Source of the DNA: an uncultured Verrucomicrobiota bacterium
Lineage (GTDB): Bacteria; Verrucomicrobiota; Kiritimatiellia; RFP12; UBA1067
Length of the DNA stretch: 64,000 nucleotides
Assembly (NCBI GenBank): GCA_947305775.1
Contig: CAMZEN010000005.1
Span: 1-64,000, forward strand
Reading direction: 5' to 3'
Part shown: positions 17,159 to 25,561 of the stretch, piece after piece
Position numbering within the stretch: position 1 is the first letter of the stretch
How the letters are laid out: each line of letters opens with the position of its first letter
Program-made: the position numbers and the translations under genes
Notes under the pieces: model-generated
What the model saw: only the letters and a program-made list of their open reading frames with translations
What the model was told of the DNA's origin: nothing
Databases searched by the model: none

Positions 17159-18303
17159 TACATCAGCGACAGATAGAGCTTCTCGATATCCTTTACCGTG
17201 CAGTCGCGCGGATTGCCGGGACGGCACGCGTCGGCGTAGGCCGACTCGGAGAGGAACTTCACGTCCTCCTTCTTGAGGACGCCCTTGAGGTTCGGCGGAA
17301 TGCCGACATCCTTAGCGAGCTTCTCGACGGCCGCTATGGCCGCCTTGCGGTACTCGGGCATCGACATCTTGTCTACGTTCTTGACGCCCATCGCGCGGGC
17401 GATCTCGCGGTACTTTGTGCCGGTCTTGGGGGCGTTGAACTTCATCGCCGTCGGCAGGAGTATCGCGCACGCCTTGCCGTGGGGCATGTCGTAGAGGGCG
17501 GAAAGGCCATGGGCCATCGAGTGGTCGACGCCAAGGCCGACGTTGGAGAAGCCCATTCCGGCGATGTACTGGCCGAGGGCCATTCCCTCGCGGCCCTTCG
17601 GCTTGTTCGCGACGGCGTCGCGGAGCGAAGAGCTGATGAGGCGGATCGCCTCGAGGTGCATCATGTCGGTCATCGGGCAGGCGCCCTTCGTGATGTAGCC
17701 CTCGATCGCGTGCGTAAGGGCGTCCATGCCCGTGAACGCGGTGAGGCCCTTGGGCATAGAGGACATCATGTCGGGATCGACGAAAGCGACGACGGGGATG
17801 TCGTGCGGATCGACGCACACGAACTTGCGCTTCTTCTCGACATCGGTGATGACGTAGTTGATCGTCACTTCCGCCGCAGTGCCCGCGGTCGTCGGGACGG
17901 CCAGGATCGGCTTCGAGGGCTTGGTGGTCGGCGAGAGCCCCTCAAGCGAGCGGACGTCAGCGAACTTCGGGTTGGCGATTATGATGCCGACGCCCTTCGC
18001 GGTATCCATCGAGCTGCCGCCGCCGATCGCGATTATGCAGTCGGACTTCGCCTTCTTGAACGCCTTCACGCCGTTCTTCACGTTCTCGATCGTGGGATTC
18101 GCCTTGATGTCGCAGTATACGGAGTATGCGACCTTCGCCTTGTCGAGGAGGTCGGTCACCTTCTTCGTGACGCCGAACTTAACAAGGTCGGGGTCGGTGA
18201 ATACGATTGGATTCTTGAGTCCGCGCGCGGCGAGCTCGGGCACGATGGCGGTGATGGCACCTGCGCCATGGTACGACGTTTCGTTAAGGATGATTCTTGT
18301 CAT
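17158..18303 (-). CDS. Iron-containing alcohol dehydrogenase, FucO (lactaldehyde reductase)-like
   Basis: Group III Fe-dependent NAD(P)H alcohol dehydrogenase, 381 residues. The nucleotide-binding loop is IAIGGGSSMDTAKG, followed by PTTAGTAAEVT. Iron ligands lie in GMDALTHAIEGY and VDHSMAHGLSALYDMPHGKACA. The neighbouring class II aldolase makes lactaldehyde from fuculose- or rhamnulose-1-phosphate, so reduction of lactaldehyde to 1,2-propanediol is the likely role. This is inferred from context; many substrates occur in the family. The protein and DNA use Lys/GAAG-type codons heavily. Confidence 0.85.
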   Translation of the reverse strand: MTRIILNETSYHGAGAITAIVPELAARGLKNPIVFTDPDLVKFGVTKKVTDLLDKAKVAYSVYCDIKANPTIENVKNGVKAFKKAKSDCIIAIGGGSSMDTAKGVGIIIANPKFADVRSLEGLSPTTKPSKPILAVPTTAGTAAEVTINYVITDVEKKRKFVCVDPHDIPVVAFVDPDMMSSMPKGLTAFTGMDALTHAIEGYITKGACPMTDMMHLEAIRLISSSLRDAVANKPKGREGMALGQYIAGMGFSNVGLGVDHSMAHGLSALYDMPHGKACAILLPTAMKFNAPKTGTKYREIARAMGVKNVDKMSMPEYRKAAIAAVEKLAKDVGIPPNLKGVLKKEDVKFLSESAYADACRPGNPRDCTVKDIEKLYLSLM

Positions 18304-18320
18304 TTTTGCCTTTCGTTGAT

Positions 18321-19139
18321 TTACTTGCCGGTTTTCTTCATCGTGTAGCCGTTGAAGCGATTGGTATTGTACAGGGGCTGGTCGTCATCGACCGGGAGCC
18401 CAAGCGACTTGCGGATCGCAAGGAAGTCCTTTACCGATTGCTTTCCTACCTGCTGCAGCGGAGCGCCATGCCCGGCCGCCAGCAGAAGCACCTGGCAGAA
18501 CGCATCCGCGTTCTCGGCGAACCACTCGGCCTCCTCTATGTCTCTCGCGCCGCATACGATGCCGTGGTTCTCCATGAAGACTACGTTAGACTTCTTGGAC
18601 GCCTCGGCGACGCTTGCCGCCACTTCATCAGACCCGGGCGTCGCGTAGGGCGCGAGCGGAATCTGGTTGAAGAAGATGTCCGCCTCGGGATTGATGCCGC
18701 TAGGCGGGACCTTGCCCGCAAACAGGAAAGCGTTGCAGTGCGGCGGGTGGCAATGGACGCATGCGTTCCAGCCTGCTGCCTTCATCATGGCGATGTGCAC
18801 CTTGACCTCGCTGGTGCGTGGGCGATAGCCGCAGAGCTGTCCTGCGTTCATGTCCACCAGGCATATGTCGCGCTCCTCCATGAATCCCTTGCAGCAAAGG
18901 GTTGGAGAACAGAGCACAAGGTCCTCGCCGACGCGCACCGAAAGGTTGCCGCCATTGCCATCCGTAAAGCCGCGCGCGTAGATGCGACGGCCCATCTCGC
19001 ACATTGCCTGCTTCACCTTGCGGATGGCAGGCGACGCAAAGAACCTGTCGAGTTCCTTGCGCGTCTTGGGCTGCGGACCGTTCTTCCAGTCGTAAGCACG
19101 GTTAACAAGCGGTGGATTTATGTAAAGTTTCCTGTCCAT
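18321..19139 (-). CDS. Class II aldolase, rhamnulose/fuculose-1-phosphate aldolase-like
   Basis: Zinc-dependent aldolase/epimerase-fold protein of 272 residues. The signature GFTDGNGGNLSVR is followed by the zinc ligands in HCHPPHCNAF and a third His in MENHGIVCGA; a Glu for catalysis is available in GINPEADIF. The aldolase would cleave a 6-deoxyhexulose-1-phosphate to DHAP and L-lactaldehyde. Length and surroundings resemble RhaD/FucA, but isomerase and kinase genes are not in the window. It lies 17 bases before the FucO-like gene. Confidence 0.83.
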   Translation of the reverse strand: MDRKLYINPPLVNRAYDWKNGPQPKTRKELDRFFASPAIRKVKQAMCEMGRRIYARGFTDGNGGNLSVRVGEDLVLCSPTLCCKGFMEERDICLVDMNAGQLCGYRPRTSEVKVHIAMMKAAGWNACVHCHPPHCNAFLFAGKVPPSGINPEADIFFNQIPLAPYATPGSDEVAASVAEASKKSNVVFMENHGIVCGARDIEEAEWFAENADAFCQVLLLAAGHGAPLQQVGKQSVKDFLAIRKSLGLPVDDDQPLYNTNRFNGYTMKKTGK

Positions 19140-19148
19140 TGCTTTGCC

Positions 19149-20045
19149 TTATTTGATCTCGCTCCAAAGTTGGGTGGTCGCGTTTGTCGTGGAGCCGCCC
19201 GTCGCCATGAAATACGCATTTGGCCTGCCGGCCACGCGCCCGGCGTCTATGTTGTTGGACGGCGTTCCGTCCGCCGAAAACAAGGCGCGTGTAACCGGAT
19301 GCCACTTTCCGTCCGTCGACAGCAACACCTCAACGTCCGAAAACTCCGCCCTGCGCGACTTTTTCGCACTGTCGTAGTTGCGCCAGAAATCCTCGACGAA
19401 CGAATGCAGATTCCCGAACATGGGCACTCCGTTCTCAAGGTTCATGGTTGATATGGTGGCCAACTTACGCCAACCCGCCTCGCCGGGCTCTTCCTGCAGC
19501 CAGCAGGTGAATGCGGTGCGGTTGGTTCCGTCGGGCTCTGAGGTGACCCGCAGTCTGACGGGCATGTCGTTCATCCAGTCGTAGCCCGCCATGGTACGGG
19601 CACCGGTGCCCTCGCCGCCAAAGCGGGCCACATCGATCAGAGGATCGGAATACATGACTCGCGCACGATGCTCCTCCCTGACGTTTTCCGGCTTGGCCTC
19701 GTAATCGTGCGGATCGCCTGGATCCCAGACCGAGAAGATCACTGTGCGCTCGCCGCGCAAAAGCTCCTGGATGCCGCAGTAGCCGCAGTTCCATCCGATG
19801 GCGCAGAAGTACGTGCCGGGCGCGACCTCGCGTGGCGTCACGGTCACGGCGGCCCCAGTCACGTCTGCGGGGGAAGTGATGTATCTCAAGTGGACGCTGC
19901 GCGCCTGGCGCTTTGCGGTCTCTTCGGGAGTATCCGCATCCGCACCGCCCTTTGCCGCGGACTTCGACGGAGACATCGCCGCAAGAGCGACGATGGCTAG
20001 ACATATCACGCCACGCGTGATCCTGGTATTCGTCCTAACTTTCAT
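19149..20045 (-). CDS. DUF3472-type secreted protein
   Basis: Exported 298-residue protein. A signal peptide (about 1-30, hydrophobic ITRGVICLAIVALAA) precedes a domain with the DUF3472 hallmarks: Y/F-C-AIGWNCGYCGIQELLRGERTVIFSVWD, RFGGEGTGARTMAGYDW and a tail with FSDVEVLLSTDGKWHPVTRALFSAD. It probably binds or degrades carbohydrate at the cell surface; no activity has been established for the family that I can name. ATG 20045 is chosen because GGAGG at 20056-20060 is then 10 bases away; ATG 20054 would leave one base. Confidence 0.75.
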   Translation of the reverse strand: MKVRTNTRITRGVICLAIVALAAMSPSKSAAKGGADADTPEETAKRQARSVHLRYITSPADVTGAAVTVTPREVAPGTYFCAIGWNCGYCGIQELLRGERTVIFSVWDPGDPHDYEAKPENVREEHRARVMYSDPLIDVARFGGEGTGARTMAGYDWMNDMPVRLRVTSEPDGTNRTAFTCWLQEEPGEAGWRKLATISTMNLENGVPMFGNLHSFVEDFWRNYDSAKKSRRAEFSDVEVLLSTDGKWHPVTRALFSADGTPSNNIDAGRVAGRPNAYFMATGGSTTNATTQLWSEIK

Positions 20046-20050
20046 ATGAT

Positions 20051-20689
20051 TCATACCTCCTCTGACTTGTTGACAATCCTGTCCGCGCACGCGAGCTCTT
20101 CGGGCTTTCCGTAGCCCCAAGCCACGCCTACCGACTCGATACCGCATTCCTTCGCAGCCGTAAAGTCGCTCATAGTGTCGCCCACCATCGCGCACTCCTC
20201 CGCACGGGCGCCGATCCCGTTCATGACGCGCTTCAGCAACTCGCCTTTGCGAAGCTTTCCGATCGACGGGTCGTCCTTGTACATGTCACCGGCGTATATT
20301 CCGTCGAACACACCAACCCAACCGAACTTCTCGGCCATCGCCATTGCACCGACATACCGCTTGTTCGTTACGATGTATACCTTCGCGCCTGACTTCTTCA
20401 GGGCGCGTACGCGATCCATTACGCCTGGATACTCCTTGGTCTCAGGAAAACCGTCGTTGTCGTAGTGCGCACCAAAGCGCTCGCGAAGCCTGCGGCCAAG
20501 CTCGTCGGTATAGATTTCCGGGAAGAGCGCCTTCGCCATCTCCTCTATTGGAGGACCGGCCACGAAACGAGTCTCGAAGTCGGGACACGAAATGCCCAGG
20601 TCGTACATGGCCGCGCGCCATGCAAGACGTATGTCGCGGTCTGTGTCGGCAAGGGTGCCGTCCAAATCGAAGAACCAGAACTTCTTCAT
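20051..20689 (-). CDS. HAD phosphatase, phosphoglycolate phosphatase-like
   Basis: HAD-superfamily phosphatase, 212 residues, Gph/PGP type. Motif I is FFDLDGTLADT (7-17), with a helical cap from about residue 20 to 80. Motif II is IVTNK, and motif III Lys and motif IV MVGDTMSDFTAAKECG follow. The substrate is unknown; with sugar-phosphate enzymes downstream a detoxifying or sugar-phosphatase role is plausible. It overlaps the upstream IIA gene by ATGA. Confidence 0.86.
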   Translation of the reverse strand: MKKFWFFDLDGTLADTDRDIRLAWRAAMYDLGISCPDFETRFVAGPPIEEMAKALFPEIYTDELGRRLRERFGAHYDNDGFPETKEYPGVMDRVRALKKSGAKVYIVTNKRYVGAMAMAEKFGWVGVFDGIYAGDMYKDDPSIGKLRKGELLKRVMNGIGARAEECAMVGDTMSDFTAAKECGIESVGVAWGYGKPEELACADRIVNKSEEV

Positions 20690-21399
20690 TTCAGAAAGCC
20701 CTCCTCAGCAGCCTTGATGACGGCAAGAGCCTCCTCGGCGCTAGTCGTTTCGTCCAGGATCGACAGGAATTCCGTTGCGTGAGCCATGAGCGCAAGACGC
20801 GCCAGTATGTTGAGATGCTGCACATGGTCCGTGGAGCACACCAGAAAGAAGTGCCGCGTGCCCTCTCCGTTGGGAGCGCCGAAGAAGACCGGCCTCTCGC
20901 TTCGCCCGTACGCCACGAACGATTCCTCGAACAGATACGGATCATGGAATCGCGGATGCATGAACGCCGCGCCCTGCCCGACCGCGGTCGATGCCGAATT
21001 CTCGCGCTCCATCAGCTCTTTGAAAAGTCCTTCAGGGTCATATACAAGACCCGTCTTCCCTGCAAGGTCGCTCATGTCGCGCACCATTCCGGCCTTGGCC
21101 TTGCCGGGCATCGAAAGATTCATGCCGCTCAGACGAAATAGGTCCGACACCTTCCATGGAGTATTGTGCAACCTGCGATCTTCATCCATTATCGCATCGT
21201 GGTGCCGCTTGAGTTCGCGACCGCTGGACGCAAGAAGCCGACGTTGCGCCCACTCATCCAGCACGCGGTGCTCGAACCACCAGTCGCCGCCGTGCTCCGA
21301 CGATTCAACCTCCCCCCTCTGTGCGGCATGCTTGAGCTCGTTCACATCAATGTGAACGTGCTCTGCGGCCTGCTTGAGATTGAAGGTCGTTCGTGACAT
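20686..21399 (-). CDS. HTH-PTS IIA fusion (PtsN-like domain)
   Basis: A 237-residue protein. Residues about 1-55 look like a MerR/excisionase-type winged helix (TTFNLKQAAEHVHIDVNELKHAAQRGEV followed by WWFEHRVLDEWAQRR). Residues about 90-237 form a PTS EIIA type 2 domain with the phosphorylatable His in GQGAAFMHPRFHD and the conserved FFLVCSTDHVQHLNILARLA. No PTS permease, EI or HPr gene is nearby, so a regulatory role like PtsN is more likely than transport. It is the first gene of the rlmB/FucO-like/aldolase operon. Confidence 0.8.
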   Translation of the reverse strand: MSRTTFNLKQAAEHVHIDVNELKHAAQRGEVESSEHGGDWWFEHRVLDEWAQRRLLASSGRELKRHHDAIMDEDRRLHNTPWKVSDLFRLSGMNLSMPGKAKAGMVRDMSDLAGKTGLVYDPEGLFKELMERENSASTAVGQGAAFMHPRFHDPYLFEESFVAYGRSERPVFFGAPNGEGTRHFFLVCSTDHVQHLNILARLALMAHATEFLSILDETTSAEEALAVIKAAEEGFLK

Positions 21400-21408
21400 C
21401 TTGACTAC

Positions 21409-21414
21409 ATTATA
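21409..21414 (-). promoter_or_regulatory. -10 box of the HTH-IIA operon
   Basis: Minus-strand TATAAT preceded by GG ends 9 bases before ATG 21399; the predicted leader is only 1-3 bases. Confidence 0.6.
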
Positions 21415-21450
21415 CCTTTTTCTCGGAGAAAAGGCAAACCGGATTGTATG

Positions 21451-22386
21451 TCACACCAACGCTGCCGTAAGATCGGCGACAGAGGCGAAGCCGTGCCTCT
21501 CGCAATAGTCCACCATTCCGTCGTATACCTTTTCGGCTACGGACGGATCTGTGAACGTGGCGGTTCCGACGGCGACCGCCGTGGCTCCTGCAAGCATGAA
21601 CTCTATGGCGTCCTTGGCCTCATATACTCCGCCCATGGCAAGGATCGGCAGCTTGGTCGCATTATGCGCGTCGTAGACGAGCTTCACCGCCGCAGGATGT
21701 ATTCCGCGTCCTGATAGTCCACCGGTCCTGTTCGCGAGAACCGGACGCCTCTTCTCGATGTCTATTACCATGGCAGGAATCGTGTTTATCATCGAGAGCG
21801 CGTCGGCTCCACCGTCCTCGCACGCCCTTACGTATGGGCGTATGTCCGGCACGTTCGGCGCAAGCTTCACGATTAGCGGCAGAGTAGTCTTCTCGCGGAC
21901 GGCCTTAACCAGACGATTGAGCACGGCAGGGTCCTGTCCGAAGGTGTGACCGCCCTCCTTCACGTTCGGGCAGCTTACATTGCATTCGATTGCGCCGATT
22001 ATGCGCCCTTCTTCGGTCGCTGCCGCCTCGGTGAGCCGCCTCGCGACTTCGGCGTATTCCTCCACGCTTCCGCCCCAGATGTTTACGATCATGGGCGGGG
22101 CGTTCCTGACCTGCTCCATGTAATGGGGAACCGTTATGTCGAGGAAATGTTCTATGCCCGTACCTTGAAGTCCGATGGCGTTCACAAGCCCTCCAGCGAC
22201 TTCACAATGCCGCGGCATCCCATTGCCGGGCCAAGGATTGAGCCTTATCCCCTTCGCAGTAACTGCGCCCAGCTTTGAGTAGTCGAGGGCGCCGACATAT
22301 TCGAACCCATATCCGAACGTTCCGCTTGCTGTTGCGACAGGAGTCGCCATTCTGAGTCCGCCGAGATCTACGCTTGTGTCAATCAT
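21451..22386 (-). CDS. pyrD: Dihydroorotate dehydrogenase 1B, catalytic subunit PyrD
   Basis: FMN-dependent oxidation of dihydroorotate to orotate in pyrimidine synthesis, as the class 1B heterotetramer with PyrK and NAD as acceptor. The 311-residue protein shows TASGTFGYG, KGIRL, NAIGLQG, the active-site loop VSCPNVKEGG with the catalytic cysteine typical of class 1, KLAPNV, and the FMN-phosphate site AMGGVYEAKDA. ATG 22386 lies 4 bases after the pyrK stop. The PyrK partner next door confirms class 1B. Confidence 0.95.
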   Translation of the reverse strand: MIDTSVDLGGLRMATPVATASGTFGYGFEYVGALDYSKLGAVTAKGIRLNPWPGNGMPRHCEVAGGLVNAIGLQGTGIEHFLDITVPHYMEQVRNAPPMIVNIWGGSVEEYAEVARRLTEAAATEEGRIIGAIECNVSCPNVKEGGHTFGQDPAVLNRLVKAVREKTTLPLIVKLAPNVPDIRPYVRACEDGGADALSMINTIPAMVIDIEKRRPVLANRTGGLSGRGIHPAAVKLVYDAHNATKLPILAMGGVYEAKDAIEFMLAGATAVAVGTATFTDPSVAEKVYDGMVDYCERHGFASVADLTAALV

Positions 22387-22390
22387 CGCT

Positions 22391-23170
22391 TCACTCCCAG
22401 ACGAGGTCCTCGGCCCTGAACACCGGACCTTCCACACAGCAGCGAGAGTTGCCGCGCACGGTCTTCTGTATGCAGGCGTAGCACGCGCCGACGCCGCAGA
22501 TCATATGGCGATCCATCGAAATCCAGCCGCGCGAACCAGTGCCGGTGGCACGAAGCGCCACAGCCTTAAGCATCGGATCTGGCCCGCATGCGAAAAGCTC
22601 AAACCGTCCGCCAGCCTCGCGGATGCGCTGAAGCTCGTCGTCAAGCGGATCTGTCACAAGGCCCTTCACACCCTCGCTGCCGTCGTTTGTCGCAAGGAAC
22701 ACCTTGACCCCTAGCGCACGGAACCTGTCGACGGCAAGAAGATCATCCTTGGTGCGCCCCCCTATGAAGACCTCTATGTCACCATGGCCTGAAGCCTTGA
22801 GAACGCGCGCAAGGAAATGAAGCGGGGCGACGCCATATCCGCCACCGACAAGAAGTGCAGTTCCTTCGCACTTTAGCGGGAAGCCGTGCCCGAGCGGCCC
22901 CAAGACGCTCACGACGTCGCTGGGCTTGACCGAGTTCAACGCAGCGGTTCCACGGCCCACTGTCTTGTAGAGAACCGAAACCTTGCCGTCCGCCGCGTCA
23001 AAGACGCTGAAGGGACGCCTCAACGCGCTCGACTCCAGCGCCGGAACCTTTACGTGAACGAACTGTCCCGGCGTGAGTGCAACCGCCATTTCAGGCACTT
23101 CGAAAACAAGAAAGCGATAGCCCGCGCCAATTTCGCGGTGCTCAACGACTCTTGCGGACGCGTCCTGCAC
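22391..23170 (-). CDS. pyrK: Dihydroorotate dehydrogenase electron-transfer subunit PyrK
   Basis: FAD and [2Fe-2S] subunit that passes electrons from PyrD to NAD. It has a ferredoxin-reductase-like fold with LRRPFSVFDA (FAD), GPLGHGFPL, LLVGGGYGVAPLHFLA (NAD), FACGPDPMLKAV, and the C-terminal cluster motif CGVGACYACI...CCVEGPVF. I take the GTG at 23170 (259 residues), just after the slipin stop; an in-frame ATG at 23209 would overlap the slipin gene by 34 bases. Confidence 0.92.
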   Translation of the reverse strand: MQDASARVVEHREIGAGYRFLVFEVPEMAVALTPGQFVHVKVPALESSALRRPFSVFDAADGKVSVLYKTVGRGTAALNSVKPSDVVSVLGPLGHGFPLKCEGTALLVGGGYGVAPLHFLARVLKASGHGDIEVFIGGRTKDDLLAVDRFRALGVKVFLATNDGSEGVKGLVTDPLDDELQRIREAGGRFELFACGPDPMLKAVALRATGTGSRGWISMDRHMICGVGACYACIQKTVRGNSRCCVEGPVFRAEDLVWE

Positions 23171-23175
23171 GCCGA

Positions 23176-24099
23176 TTAAGCCTCGACCTTCTTGACGACG
23201 CTCGTGCAAGCCTTCAACACGCCAGCGACATCCGCCAGGTTGGACGGTATGATCATCGTGTTGTTCGTCTTGGCGAGATTGCCGAACTGAGAGAGATACT
23301 GCTGGGCGAGCTGCATGTTGACGGATTCGAGCCCGCCCTTGGCGTTGATGGCCTCCGCAACCTTGGTGATGCCTGCGGCCTGAGCCTCGGCGACGAGCAG
23401 AATCTCCTTTGCGCGTCCCTCGGCCTCGTTTATTCGGCGGGCCCTCTCGCCCTCTGAAAGCGCAATCGCCTGCTGCCTCTCACCCTCGGCGCGGTTGATC
23501 TTCGACTGCCTCTCGCCCTCGGACTCTGCAATCATGGCGCGCTTCTCGCGCTCTGCGCGCATCTGCTTCTCCATCGCGTCGCGAATCGATTGCGGCGGCG
23601 TGATGTTCTTTATCTCGTAACGCGTCACCTTGATGCCCCAAGGGTCACTGGCCTTGTCCACAGCCGCAACGATCGCCGCGTTGATGGATGTACGCTCTTC
23701 GAAACTGCGGTCGAGATCGAGCTTGCCCATCTCTGAACGCATTGTCGTCTGCGCAAGCTGGGTGGTCGCGAAAAGGTAGTTGCCAATGCCGTAGCTCGCT
23801 TTGGCGGCGTCCATGACCTGCATGTAGAGAATGCCGTCGACAGAAACTGCGATGTTGTCCTTGGTTATGCACTCCTGCGGCGGAACGTCGATGGCCTGTT
23901 CCTTCAGCGTGTGCTTGTATGCGATCCTGTCAAGGAACGGGATGAGAATGTGGAACCCCGCATCAAGCGTGCAGCGGTAGCGCCCCAGTCGCTCAACGAT
24001 GTACGCGGCCTTCTGCGGGACTATCACCGCAGTCTTCATTATGGCGATAAGCACTATGAGCGCCACTATCGCAAAAAACACCAAACCTCCGCTTACCAT
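23176..24099 (-). CDS. SPFH/band-7 protein (slipin/QmcA type)
   Basis: Membrane-anchored scaffold protein of 307 residues. One N-terminal transmembrane helix (about 5-27) leads into the SPFH domain with the family signature AAYIVERLGRYRCTLDAGFH and PPQECITKDNIAVSVDGI. A long Ala/Glu-rich coiled coil (about 180-265, with repeated AEGERQ-type units) follows. It probably oligomerises in membrane microdomains; the partners are unknown and no NfeD-like gene is adjacent. It is the first gene of a unit with pyrK and pyrD, with a true leader and AGGAGACAAAA ribosome-binding site. Confidence 0.88.
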   Translation of the reverse strand: MVSGGLVFFAIVALIVLIAIMKTAVIVPQKAAYIVERLGRYRCTLDAGFHILIPFLDRIAYKHTLKEQAIDVPPQECITKDNIAVSVDGILYMQVMDAAKASYGIGNYLFATTQLAQTTMRSEMGKLDLDRSFEERTSINAAIVAAVDKASDPWGIKVTRYEIKNITPPQSIRDAMEKQMRAEREKRAMIAESEGERQSKINRAEGERQQAIALSEGERARRINEAEGRAKEILLVAEAQAAGITKVAEAINAKGGLESVNMQLAQQYLSQFGNLAKTNNTMIIPSNLADVAGVLKACTSVVKKVEA

Positions 24100-24146
24100 T
24101 TTTGTCTCCTTTCGTATTTGTGGAATTTCAGTTGCCGCACATTGAC

Positions 24147-24155
24147 ATTATACCA
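24147..24155 (-). promoter_or_regulatory. Extended -10 promoter of the slipin/pyrK/pyrD unit
   Basis: Minus-strand TGGTATAAT, about 47 bases before ATG 24099. One of the few promoters here with a leader long enough for its SD. Confidence 0.65.
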
Positions 24156-24179
24156 AAACGTACATCCTCCGACATCGCT

Positions 24180-25544
24180 TCAGCCGACGATGGCCGAAAC
24201 GATGCGCAACGCCCAATCCCTGGCCTTGTCGAACTGCACGAACGAATAGCTTTCGTTCGGCGAGTGTATCCTGTCCTCCGCCTGACCCCAGCCGACGATG
24301 AGAGGAGCCGCACCGGACGCCTCGCGTATCGCAGACACCACCGGTATCGATGCGCCATCCCATACGAACACCGGCCCGCGCCCGTCCATTTCGGACAGCA
24401 CATTCTCGGCAAGCCTGAAGAGCGGCGATGCAAGCGGCAACCTGAATCCTGCCGCACCAGGCGTGTAGTCCTCGACGGAAAGCTTCATTCCGCGCGGAAC
24501 ATTGTCCTCAAGATGGCGCCGGACGGCTTCAAATGCTGAGCGCGGCGTCTGCCCGGGGACAAGCCTCATGGAAATCTTTGCTAAAGCCTCGCAAGGGATC
24601 ACGGTCTTTGCGCCAGGTCCACCGTAGCCCGAGTGTATGCCGTTGACCTCTATGGTAGGCTCGAACGAAACACGCTGCACGAGGGTCTTTCCGATCTGGC
24701 CGCCAACAGGTTCGCAGCCGATATCGCTTTCGAGCTCCTCCTTGGAAGGAGTCGACACCTCGGCCGCCCGAAGCTCGTCGTGGTCCGGCGGTTCGACACC
24801 ATCCTTGAAACCGGCGACTGCAATCGATCCATCGCGATGGTGCAGGGTGGCGACAAGCTCGGCTATAGCTTGCGCGGCGTTGGGCGCAAGCCCACCGTAT
24901 TCGCCAGAATGGAGGTCGCGGTTGGGGCCTTTCAGCCGGACTGTAAAATGCGAAACTCCACGCAAACCGGCTATGATCGCAGGACGCATGCCGGATGCCG
25001 CGCTCGTGTCGCAGACAAGCAGCACGTCGGCGGCAAGCTTGCGCCTAAGCGAAAGCGCCATCGACTCCAAAGCCTCGCTGCCGCTTTCCTCCTGCCCTTC
25101 AAGGACGACCTTTATCGTTGGCTTTGCACCATCCTTGGCGAGGAAATCCCTGACTCCGCAAAGAAACGCAAAGAACTGCCCCTTGTCGTCCTGCGCTCCG
25201 CGGCAGTAGACCCTGCCGTCGATAACGGTCGGCTCGAAAGGAGGCGTCTTCCATTCGTCGATTGGATCCGCCGGCTGTACGTCGTAATGTCCGTAGACAA
25301 GAATCGTAGGGGTGCCTTCGTCGCCCTTGCGCTCGGCGAACAGTATAGGCGGCGGCATGCGAGGCGCACTTGCATCCTGGGCGGGAGCGTCTGGATACAG
25401 CAACTCCCCTTCAAAGCCGAGCTTGCCGAGCCAGCGTTTGAGCCACGATGCGCAGTCCACGCAATCGCGGAAGCACGCAGGGTCGGCTCCGACGCTCTTG
25501 AATTTCAGAAGCTCGAAATACTCATTCTGAACGCTCTCGTCCAT
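24180..25544 (-). CDS. M20-family metallopeptidase (dipeptidase)
   Basis: Zinc dipeptidase/aminoacylase-type cytoplasmic hydrolase, 454 residues. Metal-binding signatures are VYGHYDVQPAD (His and the bridging region), GAQDDKGQ (Asp), GQEESGSEAL with catalytic and metal Glu, VCDTSA, and a C-terminal His in DRIHSPNE. The lid/dimer domain lies at about 200-350. The start at 25544 is supported by GGAGG five bases upstream; it follows the lysS stop closely and is probably cotranscribed. Confidence 0.9.
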   Translation of the reverse strand: MDESVQNEYFELLKFKSVGADPACFRDCVDCASWLKRWLGKLGFEGELLYPDAPAQDASAPRMPPPILFAERKGDEGTPTILVYGHYDVQPADPIDEWKTPPFEPTVIDGRVYCRGAQDDKGQFFAFLCGVRDFLAKDGAKPTIKVVLEGQEESGSEALESMALSLRRKLAADVLLVCDTSAASGMRPAIIAGLRGVSHFTVRLKGPNRDLHSGEYGGLAPNAAQAIAELVATLHHRDGSIAVAGFKDGVEPPDHDELRAAEVSTPSKEELESDIGCEPVGGQIGKTLVQRVSFEPTIEVNGIHSGYGGPGAKTVIPCEALAKISMRLVPGQTPRSAFEAVRRHLEDNVPRGMKLSVEDYTPGAAGFRLPLASPLFRLAENVLSEMDGRGPVFVWDGASIPVVSAIREASGAAPLIVGWGQAEDRIHSPNESYSFVQFDKARDWALRIVSAIVG

Positions 25545-25561
25545 GGCGGCCTCCGTCAGCT

